From contig CACPFY010000005.1 in the NCBI GenBank assembly GCA_902633335.1, positions 1 to 64,000 of the forward strand: DNA of 64,000 nucleotides, in the 5' to 3' direction. Of this stretch, positions 26,544 through 36,478 are shown piece after piece; the stretch's first letter is position 1, and the number at the start of each line of letters is the position of its first letter. The position numbers were made by a program, and so were the translations under genes. This DNA is from an uncultured Pelagibacteraceae bacterium. Its GTDB lineage: Bacteria > Pseudomonadota > Alphaproteobacteria > Pelagibacterales > Pelagibacteraceae. Below the pieces are notes generated by a model that was not told the DNA's origin, ran no database searches, and saw nothing but the letters and a program-made list of their open reading frames with translations.

Positions 26544-27110
26544 TTAATTTTTTATAAAATTTTCAATTAATTTCATCCCTACTTTAGTACTAATACTCTC
26601 AGGATGGAATTGAAAGCCATGAATATTATAGAATTTATGCATTAGACCCATAATAGTCTTATTTTTTGTCTCTGCAGTAATTATTAGGTTTTTTGATAGT
26701 CTTTTACGATCAACTACCAAACTATGGTATCTTGTGGCTGCAAAATTATTTTTAATATTTTTAAATAATCCTTTTTTTATATGCTTAATTTTACTTGTTT
26801 TTCCATGCATCAAATTATTTGCACTCACTATCTTTCCACCAAAAGCCTGCCCGATAATTTGATGACCCAGACAAACACCTAAAATTGGAATTTTTTTGTA
26901 AACATCTCTTACGATTTTAAGACAATTTCCAGCTTGATTTGGATTGCCTGGACCTGGCGAAATAACTATTTTTTTATATTTTTTTTTTAAAATAGCTTTA
27001 CTATTTATTTTGTCATTTCTAATTACGTCCACATTTTTATTAAATCTAGAAATATAATGATATAAATTATAAGTAAAACTATCGTAATTATCTATTAATA
27101 AAACTTTCAT
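26544..27110 (-). CDS. trpG: Anthranilate synthase glutamine amidotransferase subunit
   Basis: TrpG releases ammonia from glutamine for TrpE. The class I amidotransferase triad is visible: C80 in GVCLGHQIIG, then histidine and glutamate in FQFHPES near residues 169-173. NYDSFTYNL at the N-terminus and SPGPGNP near residue 51 are also typical. The 188-residue length is normal. It abuts trpE. In some organisms the same subunit also serves aminodeoxychorismate synthase (PabA), which may apply in a small genome. Confidence 0.95.
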   Translation of the reverse strand: MKVLLIDNYDSFTYNLYHYISRFNKNVDVIRNDKINSKAILKKKYKKIVISPGPGNPNQAGNCLKIVRDVYKKIPILGVCLGHQIIGQAFGGKIVSANNLMHGKTSKIKHIKKGLFKNIKNNFAATRYHSLVVDRKRLSKNLIITAETKNKTIMGLMHKFYNIHGFQFHPESISTKVGMKLIENFIKN

Positions 27111-28568
27111 TTAATCAACAGCTCTCATTAATGCTTTCGCTTTATTTACAGTTTCAGTAAATTCTTTTTCTGGTTTGCTATCAGCAACAATACCGGCTCC
27201 GGCTTGTACAAAAAATTTGTTATTTTTAATTAAAGCTGTTCTTAAAGCTATACATGTGTCAAATTCATTATTTGGAGTAAAATATCCAATACCTCCAGCA
27301 TATAAATTTCTTCTGTTTTTTTCTAATTCATCAATTATTTCCATAGCTCTAATTTTTGGTGCTCCACTTACTGTTCCTGCAGGAAAACCAGCTAATAATG
27401 CCTCAAATGAGGAAACTTTTTTATTAAACTTTCCTACAACGTTTGAAACTATGTGCATTACATGAGAATACTTTTCTATTTTGAAACTCTCTGTAACCCT
27501 TACGCTATTAATTTTTGAAACTTTACCAACATCATTTCTACCTAAATCTAATAACATTAAGTGTTCGGCTAACTCTTTTTTATCTTTAATTAAATCATTT
27601 TTAAATTTATTATCTTGTTTTATATTTTTCCCTCTAGGCCTTGTTCCCGCTATTGGTCTAATTGTAATTAAATCATTTCTTAATCTTACTAAAATTTCAG
27701 GACTGCTACCTAAAATTTTAAAGTCCTCAAAGTTAAAATAAAACATAAAGGGAGATGGGTTAGACTCCCTTAAATAGTTATAAATTTCTATGGGTTTTTT
27801 TTCAAATTTTCGTTCAAATCTTTGACTCAATACTACCTGGAAAATATCTCCTTTTTTTATATATGCTTTTGCTTTAATAACTTTATTTTTAAATTGTTTT
27901 TTTGTTATATTCGATTTAATTTTATTTTTATTAATTTTAAAAGTCAGTTTCTTTGGTAAATTAATTTCACCGTAAAAGTTAAGTACTTTAAATTCCTTTT
28001 TTATATTGTCGAATTCTTCAAAATAATTTGAAATTTTAGTATCAGAAAAAACATTACACAAATAAAAAATTTTTTTTTTCAAATTATCATAAATTATTAA
28101 ATTTTTTGGCCTAAGTATTCTAACGTCTGGTATTTTTAGATCATCTTTACAACGATCAGGGATTTTCTCGATATATCTTATAATATCGTAAGAGAAATAA
28201 CCTACTAACATTGAAGACATTGTAGGTATTTTTTTCGGTAAATTAATTTTAAAATTTTTTGTTAAATTATTTATATATTTTAAAGGGTTTACCTTTAAGT
28301 TTTTGATCTTGGAATTATTATAAATTTTGAGATTATTTTTTTTAAAATCCCAAATCTTATCTGGATTATATCCTATGATAGTATATCTGCCCCTATTTTT
28401 TCCCTTTTCAACAGACTCGAATATAAAGCTATTTTTTTTTGACAAAATTAAATTAAATATATTCTCAACCTTTTTATAATTTAAACATCTCTCTTCAACG
28501 AAAAGGATCTGACTCTTTTTTTTTTTATGGTTTTTTTTAAAATTTTCAAAACTAACGTTTATTTTCAT
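27111..28568 (-). CDS. trpE: Anthranilate synthase component I
   Basis: TrpE converts chorismate to anthranilate using ammonia from TrpG. The chorismate-binding domain includes FQVVLSQRFER, PIAGTRPRGK near residue 308, LDLGRNDVGKVS near residue 349, HIVSNVVGKF and GAPKIRAMEIIDELE. The 485-residue length is normal. It directly follows ppiD. No leader peptide or attenuator is visible upstream, because the ppiD stop abuts the trpE start, so classical trp attenuation is unlikely. Confidence 0.95.
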   Translation of the reverse strand: MKINVSFENFKKNHKKKKSQILFVEERCLNYKKVENIFNLILSKKNSFIFESVEKGKNRGRYTIIGYNPDKIWDFKKNNLKIYNNSKIKNLKVNPLKYINNLTKNFKINLPKKIPTMSSMLVGYFSYDIIRYIEKIPDRCKDDLKIPDVRILRPKNLIIYDNLKKKIFYLCNVFSDTKISNYFEEFDNIKKEFKVLNFYGEINLPKKLTFKINKNKIKSNITKKQFKNKVIKAKAYIKKGDIFQVVLSQRFERKFEKKPIEIYNYLRESNPSPFMFYFNFEDFKILGSSPEILVRLRNDLITIRPIAGTRPRGKNIKQDNKFKNDLIKDKKELAEHLMLLDLGRNDVGKVSKINSVRVTESFKIEKYSHVMHIVSNVVGKFNKKVSSFEALLAGFPAGTVSGAPKIRAMEIIDELEKNRRNLYAGGIGYFTPNNEFDTCIALRTALIKNNKFFVQAGAGIVADSKPEKEFTETVNKAKALMRAVD

Positions 28569-29998
28569 TAAAAAGAATTTTTTATACGGTTCAAAGTTTT
28601 ACTATTGATTTCGACATTATACTTTCTGTTTAAGCTTTGGTCATAAACATTGTATATGTTGTTAGCAAGTCTCAATTTTGCTTTTAATTTAAAATTATCA
28701 AAATTTTGATTTTGTTTTTTTATTTTTGGTAATTTCGTATCTTTTGAATAAATTATAAAATTATCTTTTAACATATTGTCTGTTATTAAATTTATTGATT
28801 TATCGTCTGTTTCAAATATTCTTTTTATTACGCCCGGACTAAAAATACTATTTCCCTCTAATTTGGTTAAAGTAACAGACTCTATAGTAAGATTATTTTC
28901 TTTCGCAAAAATATCCATCTGAGATCTTGTAAATTTTTTATTTGTGATATCTTTAGCTAATTCGCTGTTTTTGTTAATTTTATTTTCTATATTAATTTGA
29001 GCCTTAATTGAGTCTCTTACTTCTTTATTGTTTTTATCTTTTTGGATCTGAGAAACTTTTGTCATTTGAACTACATAATATTTTTTTTCCAGGTTTATAA
29101 ACTCCACGATATTTTTATTTTCAATCTTAAAAAAAGTTTTAACAAGATTTGTATCTATTTTAGATTTATTTTCGTGATTAATTAATCCTGTCATACTCTC
29201 ATTTAAATTATAATCTTTTATTATTTGATTAAATTCTACACCATCTAAAATTTTATTTTCAATTTCATTAATCTTATTAAAGAAGATTTCATTATAATTA
29301 TTTTCACCAATTATATTTAGTGGAGACAGTTCAGCATATTTAAAATCTTTTAATGTCTCAGTATAAAAACTTTTATTTTTTTCATAAATTTCTGCAATCT
29401 TTTTTTCAGAGATGGGCTTATCATAGAATTTTTTTAAATTTATAAATTCAATTTTTTTATTTTGATTTTCCATGTTAAATTCGTATTGAACAAGAAAATT
29501 AGGAATTTCAATTCCGCCAGATAAATAACTTAACAATTGCCTTTTTTTTTCTTGTTCTGCCATGTTTGTTTCAAATAAAGGAGCACTCAAACTATTCGAA
29601 ATTAAAAATTTTTCATATTCTGTTCTTGAAAATTTATTATCTTTAAAAAATGTCTTATCGTTAATAATTATTTCTTTTAAAGATTTATCTCCAAGAATAA
29701 CATTTAAATCATCAAGCTCTAAAAGAAGAACTTTTTTACCTATATAATCTGATAAAATTTTTTCAATTAAATCTGTTTTTGACAAATTATTACGTTCCTG
29801 ATCACTTAAATTTAAAACATTTAAATAATTAACAAAATCTCTAGTACTGACTTTTTCCGAGTCAATTTTTGCTACTACATTCTGACTTCCTCCACTAAAA
29901 ACATCGCCCATACCCCAAAATAAAAAAGGCAATATAATTATTCCAACAAGAACTTTGAAAAAGAAGGTCTTTGAATATTTTTTTATTGAATTTAACAT
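28568..29998 (-). CDS. ppiD: Membrane-anchored peptidyl-prolyl isomerase-like chaperone (PpiD/SurA_N)
   Basis: The 476-residue protein has a short N-terminal cytoplasmic tail, one membrane anchor (about residues 15-35, LVGIIILPFLFWGMG), and a SurA-like chaperone region starting VVAKIDSEKVSTRDFVNYLN. This is the PpiD layout for folding proteins at the periplasmic face of the inner membrane. It is shorter than the roughly 620-residue family norm, and I cannot clearly see a parvulin active-site domain, so it may be a chaperone without isomerase activity. It heads the trp operon, and its start lies 64 bases from the divergent tpiA start. Confidence 0.75.
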   Translation of the reverse strand: MLNSIKKYSKTFFFKVLVGIIILPFLFWGMGDVFSGGSQNVVAKIDSEKVSTRDFVNYLNVLNLSDQERNNLSKTDLIEKILSDYIGKKVLLLELDDLNVILGDKSLKEIIINDKTFFKDNKFSRTEYEKFLISNSLSAPLFETNMAEQEKKRQLLSYLSGGIEIPNFLVQYEFNMENQNKKIEFINLKKFYDKPISEKKIAEIYEKNKSFYTETLKDFKYAELSPLNIIGENNYNEIFFNKINEIENKILDGVEFNQIIKDYNLNESMTGLINHENKSKIDTNLVKTFFKIENKNIVEFINLEKKYYVVQMTKVSQIQKDKNNKEVRDSIKAQINIENKINKNSELAKDITNKKFTRSQMDIFAKENNLTIESVTLTKLEGNSIFSPGVIKRIFETDDKSINLITDNMLKDNFIIYSKDTKLPKIKKQNQNFDNFKLKAKLRLANNIYNVYDQSLNRKYNVEINSKTLNRIKNSF

Positions 29999-30013
29999 AT
30001 TAATATTTTAAAT

Positions 30014-30032
30014 AATTAATAAATTATTAATT
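30014..30032. promoter_or_regulatory. Perfect 19-bp palindrome between ppiD and tpiA
   Basis: AATTAATAA, a central A, then TTATTAATT form a perfect inverted repeat with 9-base arms inside the 64-bp divergent promoter region. It could be an operator shared by ppiD-trp and tpiA. It consists only of A and T in a very AT-rich background, so chance is a real alternative. TATAAA at 30051-30056 is a plausible -10 element for tpiA. Confidence 0.3.
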
Positions 30033-30062
30033 CAAAGAGATCAAACTCAATATAAAAATATC

Positions 30063-30806
30063 ATGAAATATTTTATAGGAAATTGGAAAATGTTCGGAAT
30101 TCCAAAGTCTATAAGAATACTCAACAAAATTAATTCATTTTACTCAAAAGACAAAAACCGAAATAAATACAAGGTAATTTTTACTCCCCCTTATACTTTG
30201 ATTGAGTCATACGCAAGATATTTTAAAAGTAAAAAAATTAATATTGGTTCACAAAATTGTTATCAAAAAGATCAATTTTCATCTAATACTGCGGCGATTA
30301 GCTCTTACATGCTTAGGAGTGTTGGAGCAAAGTATACTCTTGTTGGACATTCAGACAACAGAAGCGAGGGAGATAATGATAGTATCCTTAAAAATAAAGT
30401 TTATTTTGCTTTAAAAAATAATTTAAAGGTAATTTTTTGTATTGGTGAAAACAAAACTCATAAAAAAAATAAAAAAACTTTTAGTATCCTTAATAAACAA
30501 TTAACCAAAGTGCTTGAGAGAAAATTTAATAAAAATAATATTATAATTGCTTATGAACCAATTTGGTCAATTGGCACTGGAAAAATACCTTCCTCCCACG
30601 AATTAACAAGAACTATTTCTTATATAAAAAAAACTTTAAAAAATATTTTTAAATCTAAAAGTCCACCGGTGTTGTATGGAGGATCTGTTGATGGAAACAG
30701 TGTAAAATTGTTTAAAAAAATTGAAGAAATTGATGGTTTTCTGATAGGCGGAGCATCTAAATCATCAAAAAAATTTATTGATATAATAAGAAATTACTAT
30801 AGATAA
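30063..30806 (+). CDS. tpiA: Triosephosphate isomerase
   Basis: TpiA interconverts dihydroxyacetone phosphate and glyceraldehyde 3-phosphate. The N-terminal GNWKMFG carries the catalytic lysine, LVGHSDNRSE near residue 95 the catalytic histidine, and YEPIWSIGTGK near residue 164 the catalytic glutamate followed by the flexible loop; GGSVDGNSV closes the phosphate site. In LVGHSDNR the usual SERR is SDNR, a small departure. The protein has 247 residues. The position before secG and pyrG is typical for the group. Confidence 0.95.
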   Translation: MKYFIGNWKMFGIPKSIRILNKINSFYSKDKNRNKYKVIFTPPYTLIESYARYFKSKKINIGSQNCYQKDQFSSNTAAISSYMLRSVGAKYTLVGHSDNRSEGDNDSILKNKVYFALKNNLKVIFCIGENKTHKKNKKTFSILNKQLTKVLERKFNKNNIIIAYEPIWSIGTGKIPSSHELTRTISYIKKTLKNIFKSKSPPVLYGGSVDGNSVKLFKKIEEIDGFLIGGASKSSKKFIDIIRNYYR

Positions 30807-30811
30807 GCATC

Positions 30812-31114
30812 ATGGAAAGCATAATTGTTGTTATAAATATTATACTTGCGATTGTTTTAGTTGTCGTCGTCTTGCTACAAAGATCAGAAGGTGGTGCTTT
30901 GGGACTAGGTGTTTCACAAGATAATTTCACGTCTTCTAGATCGGTTGGTACATTTTTAACAAAATTAACAACAATAATAGCTTCTTTATTTATAATTTGC
31001 AGTATTGTTTTAGTAGCTATCAATAGAGATGAAATTCGTAAAACCCAATCAGTTTTAGAACTAGAGGAAAGCCAAGATACAGGTTTGCCTCAAATACCAG
31101 AGTCTAATAAATAA
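30812..31114 (+). CDS. secG: Preprotein translocase subunit SecG
   Basis: SecG is a small integral subunit of the SecYEG channel. The 100-residue protein has two membrane helices (about residues 4-22 and 51-72) around the conserved motif LLQRSEGGALGLG. The C-terminal 30 residues are acidic and soluble. It starts five bases after tpiA, the usual neighbour. SecE of the same channel is at 51817. A run of eight T follows its stop codon, without a GC-rich stem. Confidence 0.92.
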   Translation: MESIIVVINIILAIVLVVVVLLQRSEGGALGLGVSQDNFTSSRSVGTFLTKLTTIIASLFIICSIVLVAINRDEIRKTQSVLELEESQDTGLPQIPESNK

Positions 31115-31156
31115 AAAACTTTTTTTTTATAAAATTATCGGATATAACATACTTCC

Positions 31157-32779
31157 ATGGCGCGATATATTTTCGTTACTGGCGGCGTGGTCTCATCTTT
31201 AGGAAAAGGACTATCATCAGCTTCATTAGCTTACTTACTACAATCTAGGGGTTATAGAGTAAGAATAAGAAAATTAGATCCCTATCTAAATGTAGATCCG
31301 GGAACAATGAGTCCATTTCAACATGGAGAGGTTTATGTAACAGACGACGGTGCTGAAACTGATTTAGATTTGGGTCATTACGAAAGATTTTCTGGTATAT
31401 CCGCAAAAAGATCTGACAATATTACAACAGGAAAAATTTATAATGATGTTCTTAAAAGAGAGCGTCAGGGTAAATATTTAGGTAAAACTGTTCAAGTTAT
31501 TCCGCATATAACAAACAGAATAAAAGAGTTTATTAAAAATGATGTTTCAAAAGAGGATTTTGTAATTTGTGAAATTGGTGGAACAGTCGGTGATATTGAA
31601 AGTCTTCCATTCTTAGAAGCTATTAGACAGTTTTCTAATGAGATAGGGAGAAAAAATACCTTATTTATACATTTAACTTTAGTCCCATATATGAAGGCTT
31701 CTGATGAAATTAAAACAAAACCAACTCAACATTCTGTTAAAGAATTAAGAAGCATTGGTATACAACCTGATATCATAATCTGCAGATCTGAGAGAACTAT
31801 TCCATTAGATCAAAGAAAGAAAATTTCTTTATTTTGTAATGTGGCCATTGAAGATGTAATAGAAACAGTCGATGTTAAAACCATTTATGAAGCACCAATA
31901 AGTTTTAATAAAGAAAAATTAGATGAGAGAGTTTTAAAATTTTTTAAAATTAAATCAAAAAGCAAAGTAAACTTAAAACCCTGGAAAAAAATTACAAACC
32001 TTGTTTTAAAAACAAAAAATATTGTTCATATTGCAATTATAGGAAAATATGTTGAATTAAAAGATGCTTATAAATCTTTGGATGAAGCCTTAACACATGG
32101 AGGTATTGATAATAATTTAAAAGTTAATTTGATACGAATAGAATCCGACAAACTCAAACCAGATAAAATAAAAAATAAATTAAAAGATGTATCAGGAATT
32201 CTCATACCAGGTGGTTTTGGCAAAAGGGGGACTGAAGGAAAAATAGCAGCCATTAATTTTGCAAGAAAAAATAATATTCCATTTTTAGGCATATGTTTTG
32301 GAATGCAAATGGCAGTAATTGAATTTGCTAGAAACAAGTTAAATATTAAAAACGCAACTTCTAGCGAATTTGGCCCCTCAAAAGCTTCTGTTGTTGGCTT
32401 GATGAGTGAGTGGACAAAAGATGGAAAATTAATGAAAGGTACTGACAAAAATTTGGGCGGGACTATGCGTTTAGGTAGTTATGAAGCTAGACTTAAAAAA
32501 GACACAAAGGTAAGCAAAATATATAATTCTCTAAAAATAAATGAAAGACATCGTCACAGATATGAAGTCAATATTAACTATAAAGAGAAATTTGAGAACA
32601 AAGGTATGATTTTTTCAGGTCTATCTCCAGACAATAAATTGCCAGAAATAGTTGAATTAAATGATCACCCATGGTTCATTGGAGTTCAGTTTCATCCTGA
32701 ATTTAAATCTAGACCTTTAACTCCGCATCCATTATTCTCGTCATTTATAAAGGCAGCAAAAACTTATTCAAGAAAATGA
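31157..32779 (+). CDS. pyrG: CTP synthase
   Basis: PyrG aminates UTP to CTP with glutamine nitrogen. The N-terminal synthase domain has [18 protein letters not shown] (P-loop), [20 protein letters not shown] and [11 protein letters not shown]. The C-terminal amidotransferase has [11 protein letters not shown] with the nucleophilic cysteine near residue 376, and a late histidine in GVQFHPEF. The 540-residue length is normal. A plausible -10 element, TATAAC at 31143-31148, lies in the 42-base gap after secG. It overlaps kdsA by 4 bp. Confidence 0.96.
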   Translation: MARYIFVTGGVVSSLGKGLSSASLAYLLQSRGYRVRIRKLDPYLNVDPGTMSPFQHGEVYVTDDGAETDLDLGHYERFSGISAKRSDNITTGKIYNDVLKRERQGKYLGKTVQVIPHITNRIKEFIKNDVSKEDFVICEIGGTVGDIESLPFLEAIRQFSNEIGRKNTLFIHLTLVPYMKASDEIKTKPTQHSVKELRSIGIQPDIIICRSERTIPLDQRKKISLFCNVAIEDVIETVDVKTIYEAPISFNKEKLDERVLKFFKIKSKSKVNLKPWKKITNLVLKTKNIVHIAIIGKYVELKDAYKSLDEALTHGGIDNNLKVNLIRIESDKLKPDKIKNKLKDVSGILIPGGFGKRGTEGKIAAINFARKNNIPFLGICFGMQMAVIEFARNKLNIKNATSSEFGPSKASVVGLMSEWTKDGKLMKGTDKNLGGTMRLGSYEARLKKDTKVSKIYNSLKINERHRHRYEVNINYKEKFENKGMIFSGLSPDNKLPEIVELNDHPWFIGVQFHPEFKSRPLTPHPLFSSFIKAAKTYSRK

Positions 32780-33597
32780 AAAATCATAAAGTAAAATGCA
32801 ATAATTTTGAAATTGGAAATGATAAACCTTTCACTTTAATAGCCGGCCCATGTCAGCTTGAAAGCGAGACACATGCAATAAAAATTTCTACCGAATTAAA
32901 AAAAATTACAAATGGCTTAGGTATAAATCTTATTTATAAAACATCTTTTGATAAAGCCAATAGAACAAGTCTAAAAGGAAAAAGAGGATTAGGATTAGAT
33001 AAATCTTTATCTATTTTTGACAAACTAAGAAAAGACGTAGGAGTGCCAGTTTTGACTGATGTCCACACTGCTGAACAATGTTCAATTGTAGCAAATCATG
33101 TAGATGTTTTACAAATTCCTGCATTTCTATGTAGACAAACTGATCTGTTAGTAGCTGCAGCAAAAACAGGAAAAATAATTAATGTTAAAAAAGGACAATT
33201 CTTAGCTCCCTGGGATATGGCAAACGTTATAAAAAAAATAGAAGAATCAGGGAATAAAAACATTCTAATAACAGAGAGAGGAGCTAGTTTTGGATATAAT
33301 ACACTTGTTTCGGATATGAGAGCCTTACCAATAATGTCGAAATTTGGTTTTCCAATTATTTTCGATGCTACTCACTCAGTTCAACAACCAGGGGGCATGG
33401 GTGAAAAAAGTGGAGGACAAAGAGAATTTGTTCCTCATCTAGCCCGGGCTGCGATAGCAGTTGGAGTTAGTGCGATATTTATAGAAACTCATGAAGATCC
33501 AGATAACGCTCCTTCAGATGGACCTAATATGGTTCCACTTAATGAATTAAAAGGTTTATTAAAAAAATTAACTGAAATCGATAAATTAGTTAAATAA
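32776..33597 (+). CDS. kdsA: 3-deoxy-8-phosphooctulonate (KDO-8-P) synthase
   Basis: KdsA condenses arabinose 5-phosphate with phosphoenolpyruvate, giving the KDO sugar of lipopolysaccharide. IAGPCQLES is at the N-terminus, [12 protein letters not shown] near residue 55, [12 protein letters not shown] near residue 140, [11 protein letters not shown] near residue 196, and [16 protein letters not shown] near the end. The 273-residue length is normal. Its presence with lpxA, D, I and B implies a real lipid A-KDO core in this organism. It overlaps pyrG by 4 bp; eno follows, and enolase makes its phosphoenolpyruvate substrate. Confidence 0.96.
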   Translation: MKNHKVKCNNFEIGNDKPFTLIAGPCQLESETHAIKISTELKKITNGLGINLIYKTSFDKANRTSLKGKRGLGLDKSLSIFDKLRKDVGVPVLTDVHTAEQCSIVANHVDVLQIPAFLCRQTDLLVAAAKTGKIINVKKGQFLAPWDMANVIKKIEESGNKNILITERGASFGYNTLVSDMRALPIMSKFGFPIIFDATHSVQQPGGMGEKSGGQREFVPHLARAAIAVGVSAIFIETHEDPDNAPSDGPNMVPLNELKGLLKKLTEIDKLVK

Positions 33598-33598
33598 A

Positions 33599-34810
33599 AT
33601 GTCAAAAATAAAAAGTGTAAAAGGCAGACAAGTCTTTGATAGCAGAGGTAACCCTACAGTTGAGGCTGAGATTATTTTACAAGATGAGACTATTGGTACT
33701 TCAATAGTTCCATCTGGGGCTTCCACAGGTCGTTATGAAGCTCATGAACTTAGAGATAAAAATAATGATTATTTGAATAAAAGTGTTTTTGACGCTGTAA
33801 AAAATATAAATAATAAAATTTCTAAAGCGTTACAAAATAAAGATTCAACAAATCAAAGTGAAATTGATAAAATTTTAATAAGTTTAGATGGTACAGAAAA
33901 CAAGTCAAACCTAGGAGCAAATTCCATTTTAGCAGTATCAATTGCAAATTTAAAAGCTGCCGCAAAATTTTCAAGAAAAGAAATATATGAATATATTAAT
34001 AATGAAAATAAACATTTTTGTATACCTTATCCTTTAATGAATATAATTAATGGAGGTGCTCATGCTAACAACTCACTTGAAATTCAAGAGTTTATGATTA
34101 GACCGGATGGGGCAAAAAATTTTAAAGAATGTATGCAAATGTCCTTCTTGGTTATTCAAAATTTAAAAAAAGATCTAGAAGGTAAAAAAATTTCAACAAG
34201 TGTAGGTGATGAGGGTGGATTTGCTCCATCCCTTGGATCTGATGAGGAGGCTATAGAAGTTATTATAAATTCAATATCCGCATCAGGATTTAAACCAGGT
34301 AAGGATATATCAATCTGTTTAGATGTAGCTGCAAATGAACTTAAGGTTCCCAAAGACGTTCAATATTTTTTAGATCTTGTAAAAAAATACCCAATTAAAT
34401 CTATTGAAGATCCTTTTTCAGAGGATGACTGGGATAATTGGAAAAATTTAACTGAGAAAATAAAAGCTCAAATTGTTGGAGATGATTTATTTGTTACGAA
34501 TAAAAAAAGACTAGAAAAAGGAATAAAAGAAAAATCTGCTAACACTATTCTAATCAAACCAAATCAAATAGGAACCGTAAGTGAAACACTTGAAACAATA
34601 AAACTTGCCAAAGATAACAATTTTAAAACTATAATTTCTCACAGATCTGGCGACTCAGAAGATACTTTCATAGCTGATTTAGCAGTTGGGACTAATTCTT
34701 CTCAAATTAAAACAGGTTCTTTGGCTAGATCAGAGAGGGTTGCTAAATATAATAGGCTTTTAAGAATAGAAGAGAAGCTTGGAAATCAGCCAAAAATGGC
34801 TAAAATTTAA
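33599..34810 (+). CDS. eno: Enolase
   Basis: Enolase interconverts 2-phosphoglycerate and phosphoenolpyruvate and often binds RNase E. Motifs in order: GRQVFDSRGNPTVE, SGASTGRYEAHEL near residue 40, NGGAHANNSLEIQEFM near residue 150, GDEGGFAPSL, SIEDPF (metal site) and SHRSGDSEDTFIADLAVG (metal/catalytic) near residue 348. At 403 residues it is about 20-25 shorter than the E. coli enzyme, but the active-site motifs are all present. It starts one base after kdsA. Confidence 0.96.
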   Translation: MSKIKSVKGRQVFDSRGNPTVEAEIILQDETIGTSIVPSGASTGRYEAHELRDKNNDYLNKSVFDAVKNINNKISKALQNKDSTNQSEIDKILISLDGTENKSNLGANSILAVSIANLKAAAKFSRKEIYEYINNENKHFCIPYPLMNIINGGAHANNSLEIQEFMIRPDGAKNFKECMQMSFLVIQNLKKDLEGKKISTSVGDEGGFAPSLGSDEEAIEVIINSISASGFKPGKDISICLDVAANELKVPKDVQYFLDLVKKYPIKSIEDPFSEDDWDNWKNLTEKIKAQIVGDDLFVTNKKRLEKGIKEKSANTILIKPNQIGTVSETLETIKLAKDNNFKTIISHRSGDSEDTFIADLAVGTNSSQIKTGSLARSERVAKYNRLLRIEEKLGNQPKMAKI

Positions 34811-34812
34811 AT

Positions 34813-35109
34813 ATGAGACTTTTTAACTTTTTAACAAAAAAGAAATTGCTGCTATTAAATATTCTACTGACTTTATATATTGCAACAAATATGATTGGTG
34901 GTGAGAGAGGTTTAGTCTCATATTATGAGAAAGAAAAAAAACAAAAAAATCTTATTGAAAAAAAAAATATATTATCAGAAAAATTAAATGAATTTGAAAA
35001 AAAAAATAAACTTTTATCAACTAACCTGAATCTTGATTACGTAGATACATTATATAGAGAGAAACTAAAGTTTGGAAAAAAAGAAGAAATAATTATTAAA
35101 TTAAAATGA
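34813..35109 (+). CDS. ftsB: FtsB/DivIC-like septum formation protein
   Basis: FtsB is a bitopic protein of the divisome that bridges FtsQ and FtsL. This 98-residue protein has a short N-terminal tail, one membrane segment (about residues 13-30), then a lysine- and glutamate-rich coiled coil (residues 38-70) and a short end with the family-like [21 protein letters not shown]. Placement right after eno is the standard alphaproteobacterial position. It overlaps lipA by 4 bp. Confidence 0.85.
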   Translation: MRLFNFLTKKKLLLLNILLTLYIATNMIGGERGLVSYYEKEKKQKNLIEKKNILSEKLNEFEKKNKLLSTNLNLDYVDTLYREKLKFGKKEEIIIKLK

Positions 35110-36053
35110 TAGACAGAGACAAAAGACACCCAGAAAAAGTTAACAAACCTTTTAATCCCATTAAAAGAAAACCAGAATGGATCAGGTCGAAGATTGTAGA
35201 CTCTCAGATTTTTTTTCAAACCAAACAAGTTGTTAATCAAAATAATTTAGTAACTGTTTGCCAAGAAGCCAATTGTCCTAATATTACAGAATGTTGGAGT
35301 AAAAAACATGCCACTTTTATGATTATGGGAGATACTTGTACTAGAGCTTGTGCTTTCTGCGACGTGAAAACTGGAAAGCCGAAAGCTCTTGATATTTTTG
35401 AACCTTTAAAAATTGCGAAAGCTGTAAAAAATTTAAATTTAAAACATGTTGTAATTACATCTGTGGATAGGGATGACTTAGAAGACGGTGGATCAGAACA
35501 TTTTTTTAAAGTCGTTGAAGCTACACGAGAAATGAATCCTCAAACATCAATTGAAGTTTTAACTCCAGATTTTTTAAGAAAGGGAGATTCATTTAAAAAA
35601 ATTTTAGAAGCTGATCTTGATGTCTTTAATCACAATATCGAAACTGTTCCGAGGCTATACACTACAGTGAGACCGGGAGCTAGATATTTTGCTTCACTAG
35701 AATTACTTAAAAACGCAAAAAAATTTAACAAAAAAGTTTTTACAAAATCTGGAATTATGGTTGGTCTAGGAGAAAATAAACAAGAGATTATTCAAGTTAT
35801 GGATGATTTAAGATCAGCGGAAGTAGATTTTATAACTATAGGTCAATATTTACAGCCTTCACCGAAACATCACCCTTTGTCTCGATATTATACTCCACAA
35901 GAATTTAAAGAGTTCGAAAGGATAGCAAAGACAAAAGGTTTTTTATTAGTTTCTTCGTCACCTTTAACTAGATCATCATACCATGCTGACGAAGATTTTA
36001 AAAAACTACAAGACACAAGAAATAGACAGCTTGAATGTCATCCGCATCTATAA
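35106..36053 (+). CDS. lipA: Lipoyl synthase
   Basis: LipA is a radical SAM enzyme that inserts two sulfurs into octanoyl groups on lipoyl domains. Both iron-sulfur motifs are present: [12 protein letters not shown] (auxiliary cluster) and CTRACAFC (SAM cluster), near residues 55-82. Also visible are [29 protein letters not shown] and the C-terminal [11 protein letters not shown] with the serine that ligates the auxiliary cluster. The 315-residue length is normal. In most relatives the pyruvate dehydrogenase genes lie between ftsB and lipA; here they are gone. Confidence 0.96.
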   Translation: MIDRDKRHPEKVNKPFNPIKRKPEWIRSKIVDSQIFFQTKQVVNQNNLVTVCQEANCPNITECWSKKHATFMIMGDTCTRACAFCDVKTGKPKALDIFEPLKIAKAVKNLNLKHVVITSVDRDDLEDGGSEHFFKVVEATREMNPQTSIEVLTPDFLRKGDSFKKILEADLDVFNHNIETVPRLYTTVRPGARYFASLELLKNAKKFNKKVFTKSGIMVGLGENKQEIIQVMDDLRSAEVDFITIGQYLQPSPKHHPLSRYYTPQEFKEFERIAKTKGFLLVSSSPLTRSSYHADEDFKKLQDTRNRQLECHPHL

Positions 36054-36478
36054 AAAAAATTATACCCTGTAATAAAAATCAATTAATTAAAATGGTTCTT
36101 GATATTGAAAAATATCCTGAGTTTGTCCCTTGGTGTTTAGATGGCAAAATTCATACAAGAAAAGAGAGCAGTGATTTAGTTGAGATTAAAGCTGATTTAA
36201 AAGTTGGTAAAAGCATAATTAATGAAACTTACACAAGCCTTGTACATTATTATAAAGAAAAAGATAAAATTTTAGTTACAAATATTGAGGGTCCTCTTAC
36301 TCATTTAAAGAATGAGTGGAAATTTAAAGAAATTAATAATTCTACACAACTTGAATTTGATATTGATTTCGAATTAAAAAATAATTTGCTAAATGCAATA
36401 ATGAAAAGATCTTTTAATTTTGGTTTAAACAAAATTGCTGATGCCTTTGAAAAAAGAGCTTTAAAACTATACAAGTAA
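36035..36478 (+). CDS. RatA/Coq10-type START-domain protein
   Basis: This 147-residue protein of the SRPBCC (START-like) superfamily belongs to the Coq10/RatA family. Coq10 binds ubiquinone and helps respiration in mitochondria; E. coli RatA was described as blocking 70S assembly. Typical segments are [12 protein letters not shown] near residue 25, [19 protein letters not shown] and the C-terminal helix [10 protein letters not shown]. It overlaps lipA by 19 bp, the normal alphaproteobacterial order. The ubiquinone-related role is the more likely one for an aerobic marine cell, but this is an inference. Confidence 0.85.
   Translation: MSSASIKKIIPCNKNQLIKMVLDIEKYPEFVPWCLDGKIHTRKESSDLVEIKADLKVGKSIINETYTSLVHYYKEKDKILVTNIEGPLTHLKNEWKFKEINNSTQLEFDIDFELKNNLLNAIMKRSFNFGLNKIADAFEKRALKLYK

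Noticed and set aside
31111-31128. AAAAAACTTTTTTTT after secG as a terminator
   Set aside because: The only stem is A-T pairs with a two-base loop; homopolymer runs like this are everywhere in this genome.
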